DNA of 64,000 nucleotides from assembly GCF_003851045.1 (NCBI RefSeq), contig NZ_BFBX01000037.1, positions 19,667 to 83,666 on the forward strand. The letters are read 5' to 3'. Shown here one piece after another: positions 45,056 to 53,321 of the stretch (within the stretch, counting starts at the first letter, position 1; every line of letters starts with the position of its first letter). Source of the stretch: Paenibacillus sp. 598K. GTDB taxonomy: Bacteria; Bacillota; Bacilli; Paenibacillales; Paenibacillaceae. Made by a program: the position numbers and the translations under genes. Under the pieces are notes generated by a model that saw only the letters and a list, made by a program, of their open reading frames with translations, did not search any database and was not told the origin of the DNA.

Positions 45056-48000
45056 GTGAAAAAAGGTAAACGCTTTCTTGGATTTGTACTCGTCATGGTT
45101 TTGCTTGTCCCGTTCGTGCCCGTCTTAAGCTTCGCAAACGCGTCAGGCACTGCGGATACGGTATTGGCTTTTACGGTCCATAACGGTACAGACTCCGAAT
45201 CAAATCGCTTCGCCTATGTTCGATTCTCCAATGCGGGTATCGGTACATATGTAACGCAGCCGGGCGATCGACTCGTGTACGATGTCAAGCTTGCCGAGCC
45301 CCTGTCAGGCGCCGGAGGCATCGACATCGGATTTGACGGAGGGAAAAATCTAAGGGACAACACGGTAGATCTGAATGCCCTGTCGGGACATCCGGCGACG
45401 GATCTCACCGCGCATGCTTATGGTCGATGGTACACGAGAACCTTGACCTTGCCTGCAGGAAAAACGATTCAGGAATGGAGACTTGCCGGGGAGAACGATA
45501 CGGCAGGACTAGCGTATACCGCGTATTACGACAATATTCGGATTATGAATAACGACGAGGTGAAATTAACGGCCTATGAGAACGGAACGCCGGTTCTCAA
45601 TCAAACCGCTTTTCAGAATGGAACGAGCAGTTATTCGCTGACGGCGAAGGAAGTTCGCCGCAAGGCCGATTTTACGGAGCCTTCCGGGTTCGCGATCAAC
45701 TACACGGTCGCTAATGCGACAGACAGCACGGCGAATCGGCATCAATACAAGCGCATTTCCACTGCCGGGGAGAACGAATTTGTTTTCCAATCGGGAGATC
45801 GCATCGAATATTCGGTCAAGCTGCTTAGCGATGCGGCGAACGCTGGCGGCATCGATATCAAGACAACGGATGGGCATTTTTTCCGGGATCAGGCGAACTG
45901 GAAGGATCAAAACAACATCAGCGGTCATCCGGCTAACGACCTGCGCCCCCACGCCTTGAACGAATGGTATCATCGCTCCTTGCCGGTGCCCTCCTCGATG
46001 GTCGGCAAGATGATCGATGGCTGGTATGTAGCTGCCGAAAACGATCAGCCGGGTTATACGTATGCTTCGCTGTACGACAATCTGCGGGTCGTTCGAAACG
46101 GCGTTGCTGTCCTCTGGGGATACAAGGATGGCGATGTTCAAGGGAATCCGGCTCACACCGATACGCTCACGCAATCCGGCGTAGATGGCGGGAGCCTCAG
46201 CGGCTACAAAAACTATGCGTTGTATTTAAATGTAACGAATGATAATGCGGGCGGAAACAAACTGGCCTATTATCGGTTTGCTACGAACACGCATGTATTC
46301 CAGCCCGGCGATGTGATCGAATATAACGTGCTCGTCACCCGGCCGGAAGGCGGGAGAGCCGGACTTGATGTGTGCGTCACGACACAAGAATGCTTCCGCG
46401 ATTCGGGCTGGCAGGATCAGAACGGGATAAGCGGCCATCCGGGCAGCGACCTGTCCGATTATGCCTATGGCAGCTGGTATACACGCAAGCTTCCTGTGCC
46501 GCCTGCCATGGTTGGCAAGACGGCGGACAAGTGGATCGTTGCCGGAGAATCCGACCAGAATGGGCTGCAATATGCGGCATACTTCGATCATGTGACCGTT
46601 ACGAATGGCGGGACGATCAAGAACATTATCTATCAAGACCAGGCAGCTCCGCCAAGCGCGGCAATGGAGCTGGCGTACGGGGTCGTCGCCTCGGATACCT
46701 CGCTGAGCGCAGTATGGAACCCGTCGACGATTCCATTCCGCGCGCAGAAGATAACCACATCGCTCCCGGTAGAGACGCCCGTCATCGCGGGATTCGTGGC
46801 CACGGATTTTAATGCGAGAGGCGACGGGAAGACGGATGACACGGTTGCCCTGCAAACCGCGATCGATCATGCCTTCGCGGCGGGCGGAGGAACGGTATGG
46901 GTTCCGACGGGCGTATATGTGATCCGCGGGACGTTGAACATCCCCAAATCCGTAACTCTGCAAGGGGACTGGAAAAATCCTGACGCTCCGAACGGGCTTG
47001 GCGTGGGCACCATCCTCCAGGCCTATGCCGGCAAAGGGGACGCGAATGCCGAGCCGTTCCTTACGGTCGGACCGAGTGCGGCGGTGCGAGGCATGACGAT
47101 CCTCTACCCCGAGCAGACGCCGTCCAACCCTGCGGTCTATCCGGCAACAATCAAGCTGCAGGATAACGGATTCGGGTATGCAACCGCAGAGAGCTTGACG
47201 CTTGTGAATCCGTATCGTGCCGTCCAGATCGGACCTGAGGGGAACGAGAATCATGTGATCCGCGATGTGTTCGGCACTCCGCTGAAATACGGCATCTCGG
47301 TCGGCAATACGACGGATGTCGGGCGCATACAGACAGTCAAGTTCGCTCCGAGCTACTGGGCCGATTATCCCGGCTCCGACGTCGACGTAACGCTGCTGAA
47401 GACAACGCTGCAGAGCGCTACGGCGTTAACGATACTCCGCAGCGATTGGGAATATGTGTATGACTTTAATGCCATCGATTATGGGGTCGGGATGTTATTC
47501 GAAGAGGACGCGACGGCTTCGGGCCTGACGAGGGCGGGGAACGGCCAGTTTTTCAAGGTCGATATTCGGGGTGCGAACAAAGCCATCGTCCTCAACGGCT
47601 TGAACAAGCACGGCATCTCCGTCACTCGTTGTACGCTGGAGGCGACGAGCGGCGCCGATCCGATGAATATTCAGACCGGCGCTTCCTTCGCATCGGTAGC
47701 GCAATTCAGCGGCTGTACGTTCGGCGGTACGCCGAAGCATAATCTGTACACGGCTCCAGGATCGGCAGGTACGGTAACGGTCCAAGGCTCCAACTTCGCG
47801 AATTGGGGATACACCGGCACCCTCGATCATCCTGCCGTGATGGCGGCAGGCGGCACGGTTATGGTACAGGGGAGCGCCTTCAACCAGTCCAAGCTGGCGG
47901 TGCGGATCGCTGCGACGGCTGCAGCCGCGAACATACTGGGCAATTCGTTCGTCGGCGCTCCGCAGATCGATAATCAGGCCTCTTCGAATCCGAACGTAAT

Positions 48001-49372
48001 CATCGATCATACGCCGCAGGATTATGAGCCCGTGCCGCTACAGGATCCCGAGCTGGGTACAGCGCCGACTGTCGCGGGCAATGCATTTATCGTCGTGACC
48101 GATGCGCCGTACAATGCGGTGGATACCCGGCATGTGACGACGATCGATAATACGGCCGCTTTCCAAAAAGCAATCCAAGCCGCAGCGAGTCAGAACGGAG
48201 GAATCGTCTACGTGCCGCCAGGCCGGTACCGTTTGAACGGGACATTGAATATTCCTGCCAACGTGGAGCTGCGAGGCGTTCATGACATCGGCCATCATAC
48301 GACAGGCCTGGGCTCTGTTCTGCTGACGGTAACGGGCGAGGGGAATGAATCGGCAACGCCGTTTATTACCTTGCAGAGCGGTGCAGGCGTCCGCGGACTG
48401 ACGATCTGGCATCCGCAGCAAGACCATGCCGATGTCAAGGCTTACCCCTGGACAATTCAAGCGGCGGGGACGAATGCCTGGGCCATGAATATCGCGCTGG
48501 GCAATGCGTATAAGGCGGTTGACTTCGGCACCCATCCTTCGGGTGGGCATTATATAGCGAATATTACAGGCTCGCCCTTAAGGGAAGGGATCTTCATTGG
48601 CAATTCGACGTCTGCCGGGAGGGTGCTCAACACCCAGTTTAACGTTCATTTCTATTTCAAGACCTGGACGACGTACTTGCCGGGATCGACGGATTACGCC
48701 GATTACGATGCGATCGTACCCAATACGTTTAACTATGTTTCCTCCAATCTTGATGCGCATATTAAGCTAGGGCATACGACCAACGAGACGCTGTTCAACA
48801 ACTTCGGCTACCGCTCCAGCAAAGGCTTGCACTTGATCTCGCAGCCTGGCGGGGCATTTCACGGCACGGTCTATGGGCAAGGCGAGGACGGCTCCGTTCA
48901 ACCTGTCGTTATCGATGCCGTCAGTCCGAATGGAGCGGTATTCGTTAACTTGACGACGGACTCGATCAGTCAGAGCTTCCTCACGATCGCTGATACCGTC
49001 GGCGTGAATGCGCCCTTGAAGTTCTTTAACTCGATCTTCGGTTCCTACAATCTTGTCCCTCCAGGGGGCGTCGTCATCCAGGGAGGCGACGTGCTTATCC
49101 AGCAGGCGCATGTGGAGACGAATGCATCGGGAAGCAATGGCGGAATCTCGATTACGGGAGGGAAGGCCAAGGTGTACAATACCGTGTTCAGTCGGATCGG
49201 TCCGATCGATGCCGCAGGAGAGGCGTTCACGACACAGACCGATGTCAAGGACGTCGTCATCGGGGCAACGGCCGTATCGGCACAGGTTATCGGCAACGTC
49301 AGCAGAAATCGCTTTGATCTTGTTAATCAGGCGGGTGCCCAAGCTGAAGTACAATTCAACATCGCAAATTAG
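45056..49372 (+). CDS. secreted tandem beta-helix (pectate-lyase-superfamily) protein with three N-terminal repeats
   Basis: The 1438-residue protein begins at GTG 45056 (AAAGGAGGG upstream) with a signal peptide to about residue 29. Three homologous roughly 150-residue beta domains follow (starting near 33, 204 and 379; shared SGHPA.DL...WYTR.L and AAYYDN segments), then two right-handed beta-helix domains (near 576 and 1008), each opening with TDFNARGDGKTDDTVALQTAI-like sequence. Tandem beta-helices in one chain are known from GH55 beta-1,3-glucanases; a GH28-like or lyase activity is also possible. No catalytic residue could be assigned. It is the first gene of the locus, and its paralogue follows after 29 bp. 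Confidence 0.75.
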   Translation: MKKGKRFLGFVLVMVLLVPFVPVLSFANASGTADTVLAFTVHNGTDSESNRFAYVRFSNAGIGTYVTQPGDRLVYDVKLAEPLSGAGGIDIGFDGGKNLRDNTVDLNALSGHPATDLTAHAYGRWYTRTLTLPAGKTIQEWRLAGENDTAGLAYTAYYDNIRIMNNDEVKLTAYENGTPVLNQTAFQNGTSSYSLTAKEVRRKADFTEPSGFAINYTVANATDSTANRHQYKRISTAGENEFVFQSGDRIEYSVKLLSDAANAGGIDIKTTDGHFFRDQANWKDQNNISGHPANDLRPHALNEWYHRSLPVPSSMVGKMIDGWYVAAENDQPGYTYASLYDNLRVVRNGVAVLWGYKDGDVQGNPAHTDTLTQSGVDGGSLSGYKNYALYLNVTNDNAGGNKLAYYRFATNTHVFQPGDVIEYNVLVTRPEGGRAGLDVCVTTQECFRDSGWQDQNGISGHPGSDLSDYAYGSWYTRKLPVPPAMVGKTADKWIVAGESDQNGLQYAAYFDHVTVTNGGTIKNIIYQDQAAPPSAAMELAYGVVASDTSLSAVWNPSTIPFRAQKITTSLPVETPVIAGFVATDFNARGDGKTDDTVALQTAIDHAFAAGGGTVWVPTGVYVIRGTLNIPKSVTLQGDWKNPDAPNGLGVGTILQAYAGKGDANAEPFLTVGPSAAVRGMTILYPEQTPSNPAVYPATIKLQDNGFGYATAESLTLVNPYRAVQIGPEGNENHVIRDVFGTPLKYGISVGNTTDVGRIQTVKFAPSYWADYPGSDVDVTLLKTTLQSATALTILRSDWEYVYDFNAIDYGVGMLFEEDATASGLTRAGNGQFFKVDIRGANKAIVLNGLNKHGISVTRCTLEATSGADPMNIQTGASFASVAQFSGCTFGGTPKHNLYTAPGSAGTVTVQGSNFANWGYTGTLDHPAVMAAGGTVMVQGSAFNQSKLAVRIAATAAAANILGNSFVGAPQIDNQASSNPNVIIDHTPQDYEPVPLQDPELGTAPTVAGNAFIVVTDAPYNAVDTRHVTTIDNTAAFQKAIQAAASQNGGIVYVPPGRYRLNGTLNIPANVELRGVHDIGHHTTGLGSVLLTVTGEGNESATPFITLQSGAGVRGLTIWHPQQDHADVKAYPWTIQAAGTNAWAMNIALGNAYKAVDFGTHPSGGHYIANITGSPLREGIFIGNSTSAGRVLNTQFNVHFYFKTWTTYLPGSTDYADYDAIVPNTFNYVSSNLDAHIKLGHTTNETLFNNFGYRSSKGLHLISQPGGAFHGTVYGQGEDGSVQPVVIDAVSPNGAVFVNLTTDSISQSFLTIADTVGVNAPLKFFNSIFGSYNLVPPGGVVIQGGDVLIQQAHVETNASGSNGGISITGGKAKVYNTVFSRIGPIDAAGEAFTTQTDVKDVVIGATAVSAQVIGNVSRNRFDLVNQAGAQAEVQFNIAN

Positions 49373-49401
49373 GCTTGCGATCGAAAGGCTGGAGATATGA
49401 G

Positions 49402-52035
49402 ATGACAAGGGATCAGCGCCATTACGATGCGCAAGTCGTACAGACGGTATGGACGGGAGGGGCTCCGGTTATCTCTGCCTTCCGCGCAACGGACTTCGGC
49501 GCGGTAGGGGATGGAGTGACGGATTGCACAGCCGCACTGCGCCAGGCGATTGCGGCGGCAGCCGAGGCCGGCGGCGGATCGATATGGCTCGCAGCGGGGC
49601 GCTATCGGATTAGCGGTACGTTGAAGCTGCCGCGCTCGGTCTATCTCGTCGGCGAATGGCAAGCTCCTCCGCGCGGGCTCGGACAAGGGACGATCCTGCT
49701 GGCTTGTCCGCCTGCCGATCATCCGGAGCCACTCCTTATTGTGGATCAAAGCGCGGGGGTCGTCGGGCTGACGATCTATTACCCGGAGCAGCGACTGGAT
49801 TCACCTATTCCGTATCCTGCGGCGATTCAATTAGGAGAAGTCATGGGAGACTTTGCATCGATTCGCAACGTGACGCTCGTCAATCCGTACATCGGCATTC
49901 TCGTAGGTCCGTTGAATAACGAGCTGCATACGGTTCAGAACGTATATGGATGTCCTTTGAAGGTCGGGATCGCCATTAACAAAACGTATGATATCGGCCG
50001 GATCGAAGAGGTGCACTTCTCGCCTGAGTATTGGTGCGATTATCCGCAGAGCGGTATCGAGCGGGAACGGCTGACGGAGTGGCTGCGACGGGAGGCGATC
50101 GGCATGCGCATCCAGCGGAGCGATTGGGAATACGTCTACCGGTTCACGACAGTAGACTACGGGATCGGCATTGCATTTGACAAAGACCCGGAATCGCCGG
50201 ATGTGACGGACGGAGCCAACGGTCAAATGTATGGTCTATCCCTTACGGGGGCCAGAATCTGCATCAAGCTTGATTACTTGAATACGATCGGATTAGCGAT
50301 GACGAACAGTCGGTTTGAGACGGTAACGGGAGGCGTCGCTGTCCAGGCAGGTCCCCATTTTGCCTCCGTCGCCCAATTCCACGGATGCAGTCTGGAGACG
50401 GAAGGGCGGGCCATCGCGATGGCAGCGGCGGCGACGGGGACGCTTTCCTTTCATCAAGCAACGATAAACCGGCATGCTTCCTCCACGGAGGAGGAGGCAT
50501 TCGCCGTGGACATCGAGGGCGGGACCCTGTTGATGAATAGCTGCGACTTCTCGGGCATCGAGAGATGCGTGCGTCTTCATGGCGGCGTGCAGGCGGCTTC
50601 TGTTCTGGGGAGCCGCGCGATCGACGCCGCGCAATTCGTATCGATGGGTGAGGAGGATGGCAGGGTTGTGATCGATGCCGATGTCAGCCGGGGCGAGAGG
50701 ATGGCATACCCCGAGCTGGAATTGGGCGAAGCGCCAGCTCCGCAAGGTCAGGCCTTGATTGTCGCTACGCATGCACCCTACGGCGCATGCCCTGACGGTG
50801 TGCGGGATAATACGGCGATCTTCCAGGACGCGCTGCAGCAGTTGGCGGAGCAAGGCGGCGGGACGTTGTTCGTTCCGCCCGGGCAGTACCGATTCGAGGG
50901 CTCGCTTGTCGTGCCGTCCGGCACGGAAATCCGCGGCGTCAGCGAGATGCCTCATCATACGATGGGGGGCGGCACGGTGCTCCTGACGGTGCAGGGAGAA
51001 GGAGACGAGGAGGCCGAGCCCTTCCTGGTCCTGAGCGGGGGCTGCGGTTTGCGAGGCGTAACGGTGTGGCATCCCGACCAATCCTATAGCTCGGTGAAAC
51101 GCTACCCGTGGACGATCCAGTCCCGAGGGAGGGGCAATTGGCTCGTCTATGTCACGTTTGGCAACAGCTACAAAGCGGTCGATTTTGGCTCGTATCCCTC
51201 CGGCGGCCATTATATTGAATTTTTGGCGGGCTGCGCATTGCGAGAGGGGCTGTATATCGGTTCCTCCGACGAAGCGGGCTGGGTCAAAAACGTTCATATG
51301 AATCCGCACTTCTATTTCCGCACTTCGATGGCCGGGTTGCCAGGCGGCGCCAGGGATCGGACGGAAGAAGAGACGATGTTCCATGAGACGTTGGCGTATA
51401 TGGACGTTCATCTCGAATATGCCTTTCGTTTCGGGCGCACCTGGCAGGAGACGGTATTCAACAGCTTCAGCTACCGTTCGTATGTGGGGCTGCGGATGGA
51501 GGAGCAGGACGGAGCGGCCTTCCGCGGCGTCCTGCTCGGTACCGGCTGTGACGGCACGGTCAAAGGCATGATCATCGCATCCACTGATCCAGACGGTCTG
51601 CTGATGATCAATACGAACGTGGACATCGTCAATGACGCTTACCTGTACCTTACGCCACCCGCCGGCGCCGCATTCAAGCTGAAGCTGGCGAACAGCATCT
51701 TCGGCGGCTACAACCTGAATCCGCAGTATGGCATCGTTGTAGAGGGGGGAGAGGTACACATCGAGCAAGCGCACTTCCGCGCGAACAGCGCGCTGTTCCG
51801 GAATGGGGCGATCAAGCTCTACAACGGTAGATTGCATGTGCAGACGTGTACCTTTAGCCATATCGGACCGATCCACGGCGAGGGCTTCTCTCGACAGCAG
51901 GACGTCACGGACATCAGCATCGGCAGCGCTGGAGAGGCTGTCGTCGAAGGCAACGTAGCGAAGGATACGTTTAAGGTCGTCGATTATACGGAAGGCCGCG
52001 CAGTGCTGAGAGGAAACGTAGCCGCAACCTCATAA
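49402..52035 (+). CDS. signal-less tandem beta-helix protein, paralogue of the preceding gene
   Basis: The 877-residue protein begins directly before a beta-helix domain (TDFGAVGDGVTDCTAALRQAI near residue 27), with a second one near 449. Over its whole length it matches residues about 560-1438 of the preceding protein; in clear stretches roughly half of the residues are identical (YPWTIQ, YKAVDFG, PSGGHYI, HFYF). It has no signal peptide and none of the three N-terminal repeats, so it is predicted to be cytoplasmic. It probably acts on imported oligosaccharide fragments. Its 3' end overlaps the convergent regulator gene by 6 bp. Confidence 0.78.
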   Translation: MTRDQRHYDAQVVQTVWTGGAPVISAFRATDFGAVGDGVTDCTAALRQAIAAAAEAGGGSIWLAAGRYRISGTLKLPRSVYLVGEWQAPPRGLGQGTILLACPPADHPEPLLIVDQSAGVVGLTIYYPEQRLDSPIPYPAAIQLGEVMGDFASIRNVTLVNPYIGILVGPLNNELHTVQNVYGCPLKVGIAINKTYDIGRIEEVHFSPEYWCDYPQSGIERERLTEWLRREAIGMRIQRSDWEYVYRFTTVDYGIGIAFDKDPESPDVTDGANGQMYGLSLTGARICIKLDYLNTIGLAMTNSRFETVTGGVAVQAGPHFASVAQFHGCSLETEGRAIAMAAAATGTLSFHQATINRHASSTEEEAFAVDIEGGTLLMNSCDFSGIERCVRLHGGVQAASVLGSRAIDAAQFVSMGEEDGRVVIDADVSRGERMAYPELELGEAPAPQGQALIVATHAPYGACPDGVRDNTAIFQDALQQLAEQGGGTLFVPPGQYRFEGSLVVPSGTEIRGVSEMPHHTMGGGTVLLTVQGEGDEEAEPFLVLSGGCGLRGVTVWHPDQSYSSVKRYPWTIQSRGRGNWLVYVTFGNSYKAVDFGSYPSGGHYIEFLAGCALREGLYIGSSDEAGWVKNVHMNPHFYFRTSMAGLPGGARDRTEEETMFHETLAYMDVHLEYAFRFGRTWQETVFNSFSYRSYVGLRMEEQDGAAFRGVLLGTGCDGTVKGMIIASTDPDGLLMINTNVDIVNDAYLYLTPPAGAAFKLKLANSIFGGYNLNPQYGIVVEGGEVHIEQAHFRANSALFRNGAIKLYNGRLHVQTCTFSHIGPIHGEGFSRQQDVTDISIGSAGEAVVEGNVAKDTFKVVDYTEGRAVLRGNVAATS

Positions 52036-53205
52036 CTCGTCTTTGCGGGGCACGACCAATGCGGCGGTCGAATCCAGCAGGTTCAGATTCGGAGAGAGCA
52101 CGATGTTTTGCCGTTCCTGCTTCGGATTGGCGATGACGGAGAGCAGCAGCCGAGCTGCCTCCGTGCCCAGACGATGCTCATCCTGCCTGACATGGCTCAG
52201 CGCAATGCTGGCGACCGGATGCGGATCATAGTCGTAGCTCACAACGGACAAATCCTCTGGAATTCGGAGCTGCAGCTCCTTGGCGGCCTCCAGAAGCGTA
52301 TAGACCGTTGCGGAATTGATCGTGAAGATCGCGGTCATGTCGGGATGACTTCGAAGGAACGCTTTAATTTCTTCCTTGTAATCGGGATCGACGGCATTCG
52401 TATCCAAAATGGTATTCATCTTTTCATTATTGAAATGCTCGAGCTTTAATCGGTGATCGACCGGAATGTGATGCTCGGCCAGCGCCTTGTCGTAACCGAG
52501 CAGCCGGTCCTCGATGCTTGTCGTGCCGTAGCTGCGCGTACTCAGCACGCCGATGCGGGTGTGGCCCAATTCGAGCAGATGCTTGACGGCGCGGTAAGCC
52601 CCGTCCGTATTATCCGAGTAGACGCAATTGGTGTCGATTCCCCGAAAATACCGGTCGACCAGGACGATGGGAAACTGGTTCATGGTCAGGCGTAAAATAT
52701 CCTCATTATAGGTTTGTTCTTCGACGGGGAAGATGATGATGCCTTTGACGTTCAGTTGAAGCATACGTTTGATGACGTCCTTCTCCTGGGCCTGGGAATC
52801 ATGCGTCTTCGCGAAGATCAGGTGATGACCGTGGGCGGATAGATACTCTTCGATGCCGCTAAGAATCCGGGCCGTAAACATGTTCGATAGCCACGGCATC
52901 ATAAAAGCTACGAGTGGCTTCTCGTCGCTCGCCGGCTCGGATTCGTAGAGCTGAGGCTCGCCGCGTTCGCTGGAAGACACGAACGAGCCTTTTCCTTGCA
53001 CGCGATAGATGAGGCCGCTCTCCGTCAGCTCGCTCAAGGCGTTTTTTACAGTAATGCGGCTGACCTTGAATTGTTTGGCCAGTTCGTTCTCGGAAGGCAA
53101 TCGGTCGTCAGGCTTCCACACCTGCTGTTTTATATTGTCCAAGATGTAATCGCGAATTTGCGTATACATCGGCACGCGCGGGGCTTGCTTGCTCAATTCG
53201 TTCAA
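52030..53205 (-). CDS. GntR/LacI-type transcriptional regulator, AraR-like architecture
   Basis: The 391-residue protein joins an N-terminal GntR winged helix (PMYTQIRDYILDNI, LPSENELAKQFKVSRITVKNAL) to a LacI/periplasmic-binding-protein-like sugar-sensing domain (KPLVAFMMPWLSNMFTARIL, DLSVVSYDYDPHPVASIALSHV). This is the arrangement of AraR. It should repress glycan-utilisation genes until a sugar binds. It is convergent with the beta-helix genes and divergent from the GH38 gene, and candidate operators lie before all the surrounding plus-strand units. Confidence 0.9.
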   Translation of the reverse strand: MNELSKQAPRVPMYTQIRDYILDNIKQQVWKPDDRLPSENELAKQFKVSRITVKNALSELTESGLIYRVQGKGSFVSSSERGEPQLYESEPASDEKPLVAFMMPWLSNMFTARILSGIEEYLSAHGHHLIFAKTHDSQAQEKDVIKRMLQLNVKGIIIFPVEEQTYNEDILRLTMNQFPIVLVDRYFRGIDTNCVYSDNTDGAYRAVKHLLELGHTRIGVLSTRSYGTTSIEDRLLGYDKALAEHHIPVDHRLKLEHFNNEKMNTILDTNAVDPDYKEEIKAFLRSHPDMTAIFTINSATVYTLLEAAKELQLRIPEDLSVVSYDYDPHPVASIALSHVRQDEHRLGTEAARLLLSVIANPKQERQNIVLSPNLNLLDSTAALVVPRKDEL

Positions 53206-53263
53206 CTCCTATATGAGATGTTGTCGTTTACAAGCGTATTTTCTGGTGGTAATATTTATTATA

Positions 53264-53277
53264 TACAAATATACAAG
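53264..53277. promoter_or_regulatory. candidate operator in the regulator/GH38 divergent region
   Basis: TACAAATATACAAG contains CAAATATACAA (53266-53276), the reverse complement of TTGTATATTTG found before the transporter operon. Another TACAAG lies at 53229-53234. The position between the GntR/LacI gene and the GH38 gene suits autoregulation plus repression of the mannosidase gene. Confidence 0.6.
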
Positions 53278-53321
53278 GTGAGTAAAGTTGTCTGTAATAT
53301 TATCGATAGAAAGGGATTACA

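Noticed and set aside
50293..51876. 527-codon minus-strand open frame opposite the second beta-helix gene
   Set aside because: The plus-strand frame is homologous to the upstream paralogue over its full length; the antisense frame has no recognisable motifs.
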